A stretch of 64,000 nt of DNA, from NCBI GenBank assembly GCA_963828185.1, contig CAWHDV010000015.1:256649-320648 (forward strand). Direction: 5' to 3'. The first letter of the stretch is position 1, and each line of letters opens with the position of its first letter. A program made the translations under genes and the position numbers. Below, one piece after another: positions 40,217 through 49,443 of the stretch. Below the pieces are notes generated by a model that made no database searches, had not been told where the DNA came from, and saw only the letters and a list, made by a program, of their open reading frames with translations. Source of the DNA: Rhodoblastus sp963828185. GTDB lineage: Bacteria > Pseudomonadota > Alphaproteobacteria > Rhizobiales > Beijerinckiaceae.

Positions 40217-43200
40217 TCATCTATCAAGCACCTCCCTGACCTTCTGCAATAGGCCATTCGGCGACAGCGGCTTTGCGATAAAGTCAACCGCCTCGCCCTG
40301 GATGCCCTTGTCGAGGATGACGTCTCCGGTGTAGCCGCTTGTGAAGATGACCCTTACGTTCGGGTGGGTCCTTTTAATCTCCTCATAGGCTTCTTTTCCG
40401 TTCTTTTTCGGCATGACCACGTCCATAACCATGAGGTCCACTTTGTCCCGGTTCTCCATGAACACCTTGACCGCGTCCTCTCCGTCTGTGGCCTCCACCG
40501 TCGTGTATCCGTGTGCCCGAAGAATCTCTGTGGTAAGCCTCCTCACCCCCACATCGTCTTCGACCACCAGAACGGTTTCGGCACCGCCTTTGACCTTTTC
40601 CGATGGCCGGGTTTCGTCTTTTCTTTCCTCATTCACCAGAGGGAAATACAGGCGAAACGTGGTGCCCTGGTGAGGTTCGCTATAGACTGAGATATGTCCG
40701 TTGTGCTGTTTGACAATGCCATAAACGGTGGCAAGCCCCAGGCCCGTTCCCTTGCCTACCTCCTTCGTGGTGAAAAAGGGCTCGAAGATACGCTCCTTCG
40801 TTGGCCTGTCCATACCGATGCCCGTGTCGGAGATGGAAAGCAAAGCATATTTTCCTTTCTCACCGTACCCATGGGCCTTGATAAATTCGTCATCCAGTTC
40901 CGTTACCTCCGTCCTTATGCTGAGGAGCCCACCATTCGGCATGGCATCACGGGCATTGACGGCGAGGTTAATGAGTATCTGGTCGATTTGCGTCACGTCT
41001 GCCATGACGATGAGTTCTTCGGTTGCGGGGGTTATCTTGAGATCGATATCCTCGGTCAGGAGCCTTTCCAGGAGCTTTCCTGTGTTCGCCACCATCTCGT
41101 CGATGCTATGTGGCGCGAGGTTGATCCGTTGTTTCCTGCCAAAAGCCAACAGACTCTGCGTAAGATTGGCTGCTTTCTGCGATGACGCCAATATCTGATC
41201 GAGATATTCCCCGTTTATCGGTTCATGCTTATCCGCTGCCATCTTGATCAGGGTGCCGAAGCCTGTGATGACCGTGAGGATGTTGTTGAAGTCGTGGGCG
41301 ACACCGCCTGCGAAGGTACCTATGGCCTCCATCTTCCGGGCTTGCAGCAACTGGGCCTGGAGGCTCTTACGTTCGGTGACGTCCCTCATGAAGGCCAGCG
41401 AGATAGGCTCGCCCTGGTAGGTTGCGGCCGTGACGGACGCCTCGATATACACGATGTCACCGTTCTTCATCAGGCCCTTGAACTCGTAGCGGTCCGGTAC
41501 GTCTTCTTTCTGTTGCTGCCGCTCGCCCATCTCAAGGATCCTGTCGCGGTCATCGGGGTGCACCAGCCTTCCGATGCTTTGCCCTACAACCTCATCGGGG
41601 CTTTGGAATCCGAAGATTTCAAGGAATTTTCTGTTTACGAAGATATAGTTCTGGTCTCTGACCATAGCGACCCCGTCGTTGGAGCTTTCGATCGCCGTAC
41701 GGTAGCGCTCTTCGGACTCCTGCAGCGCCTTTTCGATGCGTTTCTGCTCGGTCGTGTCCCTGATCGATTCAATGGCCCCCGCGACGTTGCCTTCGCGGTC
41801 GAAGAGAGGCGATGCAGTGGCAGAGAGATAGGCGCCCCTTCCGCGGTATGCCCTTGGCACATAGACCTCCATGGAAAGCTTGCTGCCCTCCCTCTTCACG
41901 TTATCGTAGGTTTTTTCCATCTCCTCATTCTTCTCGAATACGAGATCGATAACGATGGGCCTGGGCTCTCCGTAAAAGTGGACCGAATAAGCGTAATCCC
42001 CTTTTCCGAGCATCGCCTCTTTCTCGATCCCGGTCATCTCTTCGATGGCTTTGTTCCATGCCACGACCCGTTTCTCGCGATCGATGACGAAGGTAGCATC
42101 GGGAAGGAACTCGATGATGTCGTAAAGCCGCTCGTGGGCACTACGGAGTTCATCTTCGGTTCTTTTGCGGTCGGTGACGTCCTCCATGGTTCCCTCGTAA
42201 TGGAGCACTTTCCCTGCTCCATCCCTTACCGCGCGGGCATTGGTTACGGCCCGGATGTTTCCTCCGTCTTTACGATGGAGCCGCATTTCAAAGCCTTCCA
42301 CAATACCATGTTCTTCCAATATTTGCCCGAATTTTGCTCTGGCTTCAGGGTTCACGTAAACCTGTTTGCCGATATCGACAATATGGTTCGTCATCTCTTC
42401 CGGTGTTTCATACCCCAACATTTTCGCAAGAGCAGGGTTCGCGCTGATAAAGTGTCCTTCCGGTGTGGTCTGATATATACCTTCCACGGCGTTCTCAAAG
42501 ATGGAGCGGTATTTTTCTTCGCTTTTTTGGAGCGCAGCCTCTGCTTTGCGCCGCATCATCCGCTGCATAAGGAGAATGAAGATGAGCAATGACTCGATAG
42601 CACAAAAAACAACTATGCCTATGATAAGCCATCTGTATTGATCCCAGAGCGTCATTGTTTTGTACCCAACGACGCTGTGAGGGGGGAGATTCTTTTCGCT
42701 CATGCCCCAACGCTTCATCTGCCGCCAGTCAAACATATACGCATCGGGGTTTGCGGAGATGGAGAAATCGGCAGGTTTCGCGCCATGTAATATGCGGAGG
42801 CCCATTTCGGCAGCCTTTTTCCCCTGTTCTTCAAAGCTGACCAGACGGCCGCCAACGATCCCGGACCCGAAATAGGAATCGAACATGGCAAAAACAGGAA
42901 CATTTGAAATGCGGGAAATAAGGGTTACCACGTCTTTGGGCACAAAGGACCTGCCGGTGCTATCCTGAAACATGGTGATATAGAGAATTATGGTATGCGC
43001 TTGGAGGTCGGGGACGGTTTTGAGAACCTTTTCTATCGGCATGCCCGTCATATAGGTTATATCGAGCCTTCCCTCATACTCCTTCAATGCCGTTCGCACT
43101 GCCGCTTCATAGCCCCTGTCGTTATCGCTCGATCCTCCGATGACGATCACCTTCCGGGTATCCGGTCGTAATCCGAGCGCTGCATCAAGGGTGCCTTTCG

Positions 43201-43657
43201 GATCTATCCCCATGAGGACACCGGTAATGTTCGGCCTCAACGCTCGTCCTTCAATCTGGTATTTCTCGATTGAACAGAACACAACGGGGACTTCGGGGAA
43301 AAGTCCTTCGATGTCCTTTAGAAAGAAATCCAGCGCAGGTTGCAGCATGACAAAGATCAGATCGGGAGACCGTCGTGAATACTTGTAGCGCAATAAATCG
43401 AGCAAACGCTTGCGGTAATCCTCGTCAGGGAATCGGGTGAGGTCGAGGTATTCGGTGTAGAGGTCAGCGTGAATGGTTTTGTCTGACTCGATCGTTGAAC
43501 GTATGCTTTGGTTTACGGTAATACTGTACGGCATAAAGGGTTCAAAAGCGTGAATCAGCAGGATTCTTTTAGTCTGCTTCGGGCTGTCGGCCAAAGCAGA
43601 AGGGGCGATAAAGTGCAGCGCCACCACAATAACCAGCAGTGCACGGACTAATCGCAT
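40217..43657 (-). CDS. Hybrid sensor histidine kinase with ABC substrate-binding-like sensor, three PAS domains and receiver
   Basis: A 1146-residue membrane protein. A signal (LLVIVVALHFIAPSALA) is followed by a periplasmic ABC_sub_bind-type domain (~28-330; KRILLIHAFEPFMPYS, VVFCSIEKYQIEGRALRPNITGVLMG). One membrane helix lies at ~345-370 (WLIIGIVVFCAIESLLIFILLM). Three PAS domains follow (from ~380, ~510 and ~645), then HisKA (FAGGVAHDFNNIL), the ATPase (NLAVNARDAM, DTGIGM, GTGLGLATVYG) and a C-terminal receiver (VVEDDVGVRR, LMVMDVVMPKKNG, FTSGYTG). No separate response regulator is adjacent. The ligand is unknown. Confidence 0.93.
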   Translation of the reverse strand: MRLVRALLVIVVALHFIAPSALADSPKQTKRILLIHAFEPFMPYSITVNQSIRSTIESDKTIHADLYTEYLDLTRFPDEDYRKRLLDLLRYKYSRRSPDLIFVMLQPALDFFLKDIEGLFPEVPVVFCSIEKYQIEGRALRPNITGVLMGIDPKGTLDAALGLRPDTRKVIVIGGSSDNDRGYEAAVRTALKEYEGRLDITYMTGMPIEKVLKTVPDLQAHTIILYITMFQDSTGRSFVPKDVVTLISRISNVPVFAMFDSYFGSGIVGGRLVSFEEQGKKAAEMGLRILHGAKPADFSISANPDAYMFDWRQMKRWGMSEKNLPPHSVVGYKTMTLWDQYRWLIIGIVVFCAIESLLIFILLMQRMMRRKAEAALQKSEEKYRSIFENAVEGIYQTTPEGHFISANPALAKMLGYETPEEMTNHIVDIGKQVYVNPEARAKFGQILEEHGIVEGFEMRLHRKDGGNIRAVTNARAVRDGAGKVLHYEGTMEDVTDRKRTEDELRSAHERLYDIIEFLPDATFVIDREKRVVAWNKAIEEMTGIEKEAMLGKGDYAYSVHFYGEPRPIVIDLVFEKNEEMEKTYDNVKREGSKLSMEVYVPRAYRGRGAYLSATASPLFDREGNVAGAIESIRDTTEQKRIEKALQESEERYRTAIESSNDGVAMVRDQNYIFVNRKFLEIFGFQSPDEVVGQSIGRLVHPDDRDRILEMGERQQQKEDVPDRYEFKGLMKNGDIVYIEASVTAATYQGEPISLAFMRDVTERKSLQAQLLQARKMEAIGTFAGGVAHDFNNILTVITGFGTLIKMAADKHEPINGEYLDQILASSQKAANLTQSLLAFGRKQRINLAPHSIDEMVANTGKLLERLLTEDIDLKITPATEELIVMADVTQIDQILINLAVNARDAMPNGGLLSIRTEVTELDDEFIKAHGYGEKGKYALLSISDTGIGMDRPTKERIFEPFFTTKEVGKGTGLGLATVYGIVKQHNGHISVYSEPHQGTTFRLYFPLVNEERKDETRPSEKVKGGAETVLVVEDDVGVRRLTTEILRAHGYTTVEATDGEDAVKVFMENRDKVDLMVMDVVMPKKNGKEAYEEIKRTHPNVRVIFTSGYTGDVILDKGIQGEAVDFIAKPLSPNGLLQKVREVLDR

Positions 43658-43930
43658 CGAGTCAAAGGCTCTCCTTGTGGCGTTGCGCAGTACTCACTTT
43701 GTCAACCAAGCCTAATGGGGGAGGGACCAAAGATAAAACGATATTATTATTTCCATCTGTCGAGACGTATTTTTATTATAGCAGGAAAAGGGCGAAACAC
43801 AAGGCGTACTTATTCACGCCACAGGGTGAATTCATCCTCTCCTCATACCTCTGCCGTATCGGTGGGTTACAAATAGTTCTGATCAATTTCCTCCGATTCA
43901 GGTATATTTGGTTTCAAGACCGTCAGGAGG

Positions 43931-44150
43931 CATGTGGTGGATCTGGGGAAGATTGTGGTCCGACTGGTACGCACATCCGAAGAGGGGGAGTATCACGATC
44001 TCATGCAGGCGCATCATTACCTTGAGACATTCGTAGACCCTGCGCGTTTTCAGGGAACGGTATATAAGGTCGACAACTGGACCTGCGTCGGCACAAGCAA
44101 AGGCTACCCGGAGGACTCCGCAGGGGTACGTCCCTTCAGGATCGCCCAAA
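43931..44150 (+). pseudogene. Shortened DUF4338 (Druantia DruA-like) domain
   Basis: A GTG start is preceded by CAGGAGG. The text EEGEYHDLMQAHHYL matches the start of DUF4338, and LETFVDPARFQGTVYKVDNW matches its end; the ~120-residue middle is missing, joined at HHYL/ETFVD. The sense continues in another frame as KMVFVKPMTGKARRLL, which leads into the transposase. DUF4338 proteins include DruA of the Druantia anti-phage system, but the domain is also fused to transposases. Here the fusion context makes a transposon role likelier than defence. Family assignment is from memory of the motif pattern. Confidence 0.6.
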
Positions 44151-45416
44151 ATGGTCTTCGTAAAACCCATGACCGGCAAAGCGCGGAGACTCTTATCGGG
44201 GGCCGCTCTCGACCCGGCCTATCGGAAGGGAGAACCAAAGATCATGCTCAGCGCCGACCACATGCACTCGTTGCCCTCATTCTTTTTCGACATTCCCGAC
44301 CCCCGCCGTCGGGAGGGCCGTAGACATCGTCTCTCCACCGTACTCGCCATTGCAGCGGGTGCGACCCTCTGCGGAATGCGGGGTTACAAGGCTATCGCCA
44401 ACTGGGCTGAAAGCTTAGGACCCAAAGCCCGGAGACGCTTCGGCTGTCGCTTCGAAAACGGCTCCTACCTCGTCCCGAGCGAGTCCATCATTCGCAGCGT
44501 CCTCATCCGTATCGATCCCCTCCATCTCGATCACGCGCTTCAACGCTGGAACGACACCTATGGAAAGAAGGACGAGAGTCTTGCCGTAGACGGCAAGACC
44601 ATGTGCAATGCCATCGACGAACATGGCCAGGTCCACGTGATGAGCGTCGTCGGCCACGAGACGAAGGCCTGCTACACCCAAAAAGTAGGCGTCCTCCCGA
44701 CAGGATTCGATGAGGACGTCAAACGGACCAATGAGATCACAACAACCATCCCGCTTCTTGACGCGATCGATATCGAAGGCAAGACCATCACTGCCGATGC
44801 GCTTCTCACCCAACGCACGATAGCCGACTACCTTCTCGGACGAAAGGCCCACTACCACTTTACCGTCAAGAAGAATCACCCAACGCTTCGTGACGATATC
44901 ATGCTCTTCTTCGAAGACCGGGGAGAACCCGACTTCGTCATGCACGACCCCCCGGAGCACGGGCGCATCGAGGTGAGGAAGATTCTGGACGACACCCTCA
45001 CTGAACTCCCGGCGTGGGACAAGCATTCGTGATCGAACGGCATGTCCTCGAGTAAGAAGACCGGTAAAGAGTCTCCTCTCAAGGACGATGAGAAAATGGC
45101 CTATGGCATCACCAGCCGGAGACCGGAGGAGTCCGATGCCGAGCATGTGCTCAAGACGAACCGCGGCCACTGGACCATTGAAAACAGCTGCCACTACATT
45201 ATCGATTGGAACTACGATGAAGATCGCAGCAGAATACGCACCGGATACGGTCCGGAGAACATTACCAGACTCCGGCGGTTCGCCATCGGCATCATCAAAT
45301 CCAAGGGCGTACGGAGCGTCGCCCAGAAGATGCGGGAGCTGACCCTCAACGTCCGCTTGGTCTTCGACTATTTAAGAATGACAGAGAACTCATGCGTCCC
45401 TGCGAGGGCAAAATAG
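44151..45416 (+). pseudogene. ISAs1-family DDE transposase, frameshifted
   Basis: The N-terminal H-repeat-associated domain (LPSFFFDIPDPRRREGRRHRL) is followed by catalytic Asp in LAVDGKTMCNAI, the second Asp in ITADALLTQRTIADYL, and the third acidic residue in HWTIENSCHYIIDW. All three DDE residues are present. After DKH at ~45,030 and again at ~45,050 single-base changes shift the frame; the last part (45,042-45,416) carries the C-terminal YGPENITRLRRFAIGII. If the indels are sequencing errors, the enzyme could be intact. Confidence 0.82.
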
Positions 45417-45552
45417 GGAGAACGAATTTACCGTGGTCAAGATTTGGTTGAAGTTGACAATGGGTGGTCATTAGAAGCGACCGAAAGTCCCTTTCTACAT
45501 CTTTCAGACGCATTCCAGACGTGTCCAATTTTCCTTAATTCCGTGTACATTT

Positions 45553-45672
45553 GTGCATATAATAATCCGAGTGGACTATCAATGGGACAAGGAGAAAGCG
45601 AAGGCGGGCCTGACGGAGATGGCGTTTCCTTTGCCGGCCGGTCGGCAAGGCGCGAGAGCGCAGACAATATGA
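45553..45672 (+). pseudogene. brnT: Remnant of a BrnT toxin gene
   Basis: About 22 residues (IIIRVDYQWDKEKAKAGLTEMAF) resemble the BrnT N-terminus (pattern FEWDxxKAxxNLxKHGVxF). The frame then enters a PLPAGRQGARA repeat-like stretch and stops. It lies directly upstream of brnA, where a complete toxin of ~90 residues would be expected, so the toxin has lost its catalytic part. Confidence 0.4.
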
Positions 45673-45678
45673 GGCATC

Positions 45679-45936
45679 ATGATGAAGAAAGAGTATGATT
45701 TCAGCAAAGCCAAGCGGGGGGCAATAGAAAAGCTCCCTCCGGGGAAAACCAGGATAACGATACGTATCGATAATGAGGTCCTGGAGTGGTTTCGAGCTAA
45801 AGTAGACGAAAGAGGCGGCGGCAACTATCAGACCTTGATCAACGCCGCTCTCTGCGAGCACATCAAAAGGGAAGGGGAACCGCTGGAGGATACGTTACGC
45901 CGCGTCTTGCGCGAGGAATTGCAGAAAACCGGCTAA
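45679..45936 (+). CDS. brnA: BrnA-family antitoxin
   Basis: An 85-residue protein. The core TRITIRIDNEVLEWFRAKVDERGGGNYQTLINAALCEHI is the ribbon-helix-helix-like BrnA domain (IDxDVLxWFRxxGxGYQTRINxxL), preceded by a flexible MKKEYDFSKAKRG tail that normally covers BrnT. It would bind its own promoter and the toxin. The toxin gene upstream is only a remnant, so this may be an orphan antitoxin that guards against incoming BrnT. Confidence 0.85.
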   Translation: MMKKEYDFSKAKRGAIEKLPPGKTRITIRIDNEVLEWFRAKVDERGGGNYQTLINAALCEHIKREGEPLEDTLRRVLREELQKTG

Positions 45937-46024
45937 CGCCTAATGTCCTCCAAAGGGGCTTCCGCACGAGACACAATCCGCTGACCGTCTTGACAATATG
46001 TAGCCATGAGGCTACAATTTGACC

Positions 46025-46315
46025 ATGACCGAGATTCGGAAGACTGAAGTCTTCGCCAAATGGCTCGATGACTTGGACGATATCCGAGCCCGTGCACGTG
46101 TTCTGGCAAGGATTGAACGTTTGGCATCGGGTAACCCCGGCGACGTGGCGCCGGTGGGGGAAGGGGTCCCGGAACTGCGGGTCAACTATGGTCCTGAATA
46201 TCGCGTTTACTACAAGCAAGTCGAGGAATCTCTTGTAATCCTACTGGCTGGTGGCGATAAGCGTAAGCAGACCAGAGACATCAAAACAGCCTTACGGTTG
46301 GTAAGGAATCTGTAG
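46025..46315 (+). CDS. RelE/HigB-superfamily toxin (Gp49-like addiction module killer protein)
   Basis: A 96-residue protein: EVFAKWLDDLDDIRARARVLARIERLASGNPGDVAPVGEGVPELRVNYGPEYRVYY followed by LLAGGDKRKQTRDIKTA, the classical pattern of the HigB/Gp49 killer family, which cleaves mRNA on ribosomes. ATG 46,025 is chosen; a TTG lies two codons earlier. The antitoxin gene begins 10 bases after its stop, so this is a toxin-first module. Confidence 0.88.
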   Translation: MTEIRKTEVFAKWLDDLDDIRARARVLARIERLASGNPGDVAPVGEGVPELRVNYGPEYRVYYKQVEESLVILLAGGDKRKQTRDIKTALRLVRNL

Positions 46316-46324
46316 GGGTGCATC

Positions 46325-46642
46325 ATGGCGAAAACCAAGACAACAAAATACGACGTTTCGGAACATCTTTGTACGCCGGAAGAAATGGCGGCCTATCTCG
46401 AAGCCTGCATTGAGGAAGCGAATGACGATGCCGCTTTCATTGCCAAGGCTCTTGGTGATATTGCCAGGGCTAAGGGCATGTCCCAAGTGGCGCGGGATGC
46501 AGGCCTGTCCCGGGAAAGCCTTTACAAAGCGCTTTCTGGAGATAGAAGCCCGGATTTCGATACAATCCTCAAGGTTATCGGTGCACTTGGCTTGAGTTTG
46601 CACGCAGAAGTTATGCGTACAGGTCGTTCAAAGGCCCAATAG
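46325..46642 (+). CDS. HTH-type antitoxin partner of the HigB-like toxin
   Basis: A 105-residue protein. MAAYLEACIEEANDDAAFIAKALGDIARAKGMSQVARDAGLSRESLYKALSGDRSPDFDTILKVIGALGL is the helix-turn-helix of 'addiction module antidote proteins' that pair with Gp49-type toxins. It follows the toxin by 10 bases in a likely bicistronic unit and would autoregulate it. Confidence 0.88.
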   Translation: MAKTKTTKYDVSEHLCTPEEMAAYLEACIEEANDDAAFIAKALGDIARAKGMSQVARDAGLSRESLYKALSGDRSPDFDTILKVIGALGLSLHAEVMRTGRSKAQ

Positions 46643-46787
46643 GACAATTGGAATCGGGGTTTGGCGCGTCCCTCCCTTGCCTTGAGCAGAAAGGCCATCA
46701 GCCCCGAATTACGGAACCATCTTGACTCATCCGTTCAGGGTTTCTATAATGTAATCATAAATGAATACACTGTGTACGAGGTGTTTT

Positions 46788-47028
46788 ATGAAAAAATCTT
46801 CCTTGATATCAGTGAGAGTACCGGAGGAATTGGCCGCCCGGTTGGACAATCTCTCAAAAGCGACGGACCGGTCGAGATCGTATCTCGCGCCGTGCCATCG
46901 AGGAATTCGTGGCAGTCCAGGAGTGGCAGGTGGAGGCCATTAGGGAAGGCATGGCGGACGCCGAAGAAGGAAGGATTGTTCCACATGAGGAGGCCGTCGC
47001 GGAGTTAAGAAAGTGGGGCAAGAACTAA
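46788..47028 (+). CDS. Ribbon-helix-helix (ParD/RelB-like) antitoxin, frameshifted
   Basis: The start ISVRVPEELAARLDNLSKATDRSRSYL is a CopG-type ribbon-helix-helix. After CTCGCGCC near 46,885 the frame shifts; the other frame continues AIEEFVAVQEWQVEAIREGMADAEEGRIVPHEEAVAELRKWG and stops at 47,026-47,028. Together they make a normal ~80-residue antitoxin. The toxin gene starts 3 bases later. Confidence 0.78.
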
Positions 47029-47031
47029 CGA

Positions 47032-47307
47032 ATGCGCCTGGAATGGACCCAGAAGGCCATGGGCGACCTCAGGGAGGCCGGTGAATACATAGCCGCCGAT
47101 AATAGCGATGCGGCCCGGAGGATGGCCACGCGAGTATTAGAAGCAGTCGAGTACCTGATAGATCACCCGAACATAGGCAGACCGGGGAGATTATCCGGCA
47201 CGCGGGAATTAGTCGTTACCGGGACTCCGTTCATAGTCGTCTACTGGGTTCGTGGCGCCGCTGTTCAGGTACTGAGAGTGCTGCACCACGCAAGAAGATG
47301 GCCTTGA
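47032..47307 (+). CDS. parE: ParE/RelE-family toxin
   Basis: A 91-residue protein: MRLEWTQKAMGDLREAGEYIAADNSDAARRMATRVLEAVEYLIDHPNIGRPGRL, then RELVVTGTPFIVVYWV and VLRVLHHARRWP. This is the ParE-type pattern (gyrase poison, or RelE-like ribonuclease). The short gap to the antitoxin (3 bases) suggests coupling. Confidence 0.9.
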   Translation: MRLEWTQKAMGDLREAGEYIAADNSDAARRMATRVLEAVEYLIDHPNIGRPGRLSGTRELVVTGTPFIVVYWVRGAAVQVLRVLHHARRWP

Positions 47308-47446
47308 TTCACGACCGCGGAAGCTTGGCCTATAACCAAGTGGGAAGGCACCAGGACCAGTCCTTGACTCAGGACAACATATCGCGCGTAAGATAGCAAA
47401 ATAACACGCTAATTACTGCCTATGCTTGCCTTGAAGCCGGATCTAT

Positions 47447-47870
47447 CTACTCTTGCGTCGTGTCGAACTGGACGAGGAATTCTTTCGGGGTCAGGGCGGG
47501 GAGTGAGGCGCGGGAGAAATCCTGTGTATTGCGCGTTACTATGACCTTCGCACCTGCCAGGACTCCGGCCTTCGCGAGCACCGCATCCTCGAAATCCTGC
47601 ATTGGAGAGGCGAGGGCGCGTTCGAGAACGGATCTGTTCACGAGAGCGACTTCGAAGATCGCCAGGAGCCCGCGGACGGCAACTCTGGCCTTATTGCGCG
47701 GAAGAGACTGTGACAGCAGATAGTCTACGGTCGTCACGGTGGTGGCACAGATCCATGCCTCAATACGGGACTGCTCTGCCACGGGCTAAAATCTTGGCTG
47801 CGGCGGGGGCAAAGGGCTGACGGGCGAGAAGGACATCCACAACAACGTTGGTATCGACGATCACTTTCAA
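47447..47870 (-). CDS. PIN-domain toxin, VapC-like (second copy), frameshifted
   Basis: The N-terminus KVIVDTNVVVDVLLARQPF (catalytic Asp; TTG start at 47,870 overlapping the antitoxin stop) reads to KILA. One missing base near 47,785 shifts to the frame SRIEAWICATTVTTVDYLL, ending MQDFEDAVLAKAG, VIVTRNTQDFSRA and LTPKEFL, typical for PIN proteins of the PF13470 type. Corrected length is ~141 residues. Confidence 0.8.
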
Positions 47871-48105
47871 AGATACTTATCCAACAGGTGCCGCCGGTAG
47901 TCCTTTTCCGAAACAGAGGTCTTCTTGAGAACTCCGAACAGGGACGCGGTGACCGGGGGCAGCGTATCGCTGGAGGTGCCTCTTCACCGAGGGCCGCGAA
48001 GTAGTCGGCCACCAGTCCGGAGACCGACTTGCCCCGTTGCTTGGCCTCCTGTTTGGCCTTTGCTACCAGGAGTTTGTCCATGCGTAGGGTGAGTTTAGTC
48101 GTCAT
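47867..48105 (-). CDS. DUF6364-type antitoxin for the second PIN toxin, frameshifted
   Basis: The start MTTKLTLRMDKLLVAKAKQEAKQRGKSVSGLVADYFAAL is the DUF6364 ribbon-helix-helix-like antitoxin. Near 47,988 one base is missing; the other frame gives TASLFGVLKKTSVSEKDYRRHLLDKYL and stops overlapping the toxin start (CTTTGA). Corrected length is ~79 residues, which is usual. Confidence 0.78.
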
Positions 48106-48152
48106 GACGTATAGTCTAAACAGTGACTGCACGGCATGTCAAGTAGGGCCGT

Positions 48153-48257
48153 TCACATAACTCTCACATCAACAGTAATATGGCCCGGCGCCCTTTCTAT
48201 GAGCGTGGTCTTGCCTGTATTCGATCTTCCCACAAAGCAGAAGACGCGGGGTTTCAC
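48153..48257 (-). pseudogene. mobB: Truncated molybdopterin-guanine dinucleotide protein MobB
   Basis: A GTG start overlaps the moeA stop (GTGA). The first ~22 residues (VKPRVFCFVGRSNTGKTTLIER) match the MobB P-loop start; an unrelated tail (APGHITVDVRVM) then leads to a stop at 34 residues, against ~160 in MobB. The toxin-antitoxin locus begins 48 bases later. The gene was probably cut when the toxin-antitoxin block arrived, or by a deletion. Confidence 0.6.
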
Positions 48258-49376
48258 GTTTCCAGCACCCTTACCATCGCCCCTGCGGACACGTGCTCCG
48301 GCCCCTGTTCGAGCACTATGAATCCGTTCGGCTCCGCGGGATACATCTCGGCTATGGCTGTCTGCCGATGCTTTATGCGCACCGGGACCAGCGTGATCAT
48401 CTCTCCGGGTTTATCGATGTCCGCCGGAAGGCGCAGAGTTCGTGATCTCCGCGCCGTTCTGCCGGCCATTGCACGTAGGCCTTTGCTCACGAACACTTCG
48501 TAAAGGGTGCGGGTCGCCATGGGGTTGCCGGGGAGGATGAAAAAAGGGGTTATGCCCTTCCTGCCGAATGTCATACTTTTTCCCGGCACGACGGGCGGCG
48601 CATCGAGAAGGACGCGGCCTCCGGAGCGCATCATCGCCTGCCTGGTCAGGTCCTTCTTTCCCCGGGACGTACCGCCGGTGAGGATGAGCAGATCGGCGGC
48701 GCGGAGGCTTTTCACGATGTCGCAGATACTCTTCTTCTACATCGTCTGCCGTGTAAAGGCCAAGGACCTCGCATCCGTCCCTCTGAATGAGCCCCGCGAG
48801 CATATAAGCGTTGGAATCGACCATTCGCCCCTTTTTCAGCTCGCCTCCCGTGGTGATTACCGCCACGGCCGGCCGTGCGTATACCTGTATGGTGCGTAAG
48901 CCGGCGAGGGACGCAAGGCCATGGCGCCAGGTGTGAAGAGGCCGCCCTTGTCGACCACCCCGCTACCCCGGCGGAGCCAATCCCCTTCTTCTACCACCCG
49001 CCTTTCGTCGGCACCGGTCTCTAAACGTATCGAGGACTCCCTCTTCGGTGACGTGCTCCCTCATCACGAACCGCGACCCCACGGGAATTCGGCCGCCCGT
49101 GGCAACAAAGAAAGCCTCTCCCCCTTTCAGGCGCGCCGGAATAGGGGCGAAGGGCGAAAGATTGCCCTTTACCTCGAATCGCGTGCCCGGTCCCTTTACC
49201 CCATATCCGTCGAGGGCCGAGACACAAAAGGGGGGCATGTCCCGCGCGGAGGCGACCGATGCCTGCAGAAACACGGCCGTAGGCAGCGAGAAGGGGACGG
49301 ACTCAACCTTGCGGGGGCGCATGCAGCCGTCGATGGCAGCCTTTATGCCGGAGAACGTTATCTCGGCCGGGCTCAT
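48254..49376 (-). CDS. moeA: Molybdopterin molybdenumtransferase MoeA, several frameshifts
   Basis: MoeA inserts molybdate into adenylylated molybdopterin. Successive frames give the N-terminal part (SPAEITFSGIKAAI, RDMPPFCVSALDGYGVKG, FFVATGGRIPVGSRFVMREHV), then AVITTGGELKKGRMVDSNAYML, then SLRAADLLILTGGTSRGKKDLTRQAM, ILPGNPMATRTLYEVFV and the C-terminal domain. At least three single-base breaks lie near 48,720, 48,870-48,930 and 49,020. The total of ~374 residues fits the family. The molybdenum cofactor is needed by the aldehyde oxidoreductase at 54.6 kb. Confidence 0.85.
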
Positions 49377-49443
49377 GGGTTTTTGAGAAATAGAAATGAA
49401 AGGCGGCGATGACAAGGGCATGGTCGATCTGGCCATTCAGCGA

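Larger units (their letters stand above)
43931..45416 (+). mobile_element. ISAs1-family insertion sequence remnant with DUF4338 (DruA-like) leader
   Basis: This unit carries a shortened DUF4338 segment followed by an ISAs1-type DDE transposase, with at least three frame breaks (about 44,110-44,150; 45,020-45,035; 45,050). I could not find terminal inverted repeats or a target duplication, so the ends given are only the coding limits. The toxin-antitoxin cluster follows immediately. Confidence 0.7.

Noticed and set aside
41225..42592. 455-codon + strand frame opposite the hybrid kinase
   Set aside because: Antisense shadow of PAS and kinase domains.
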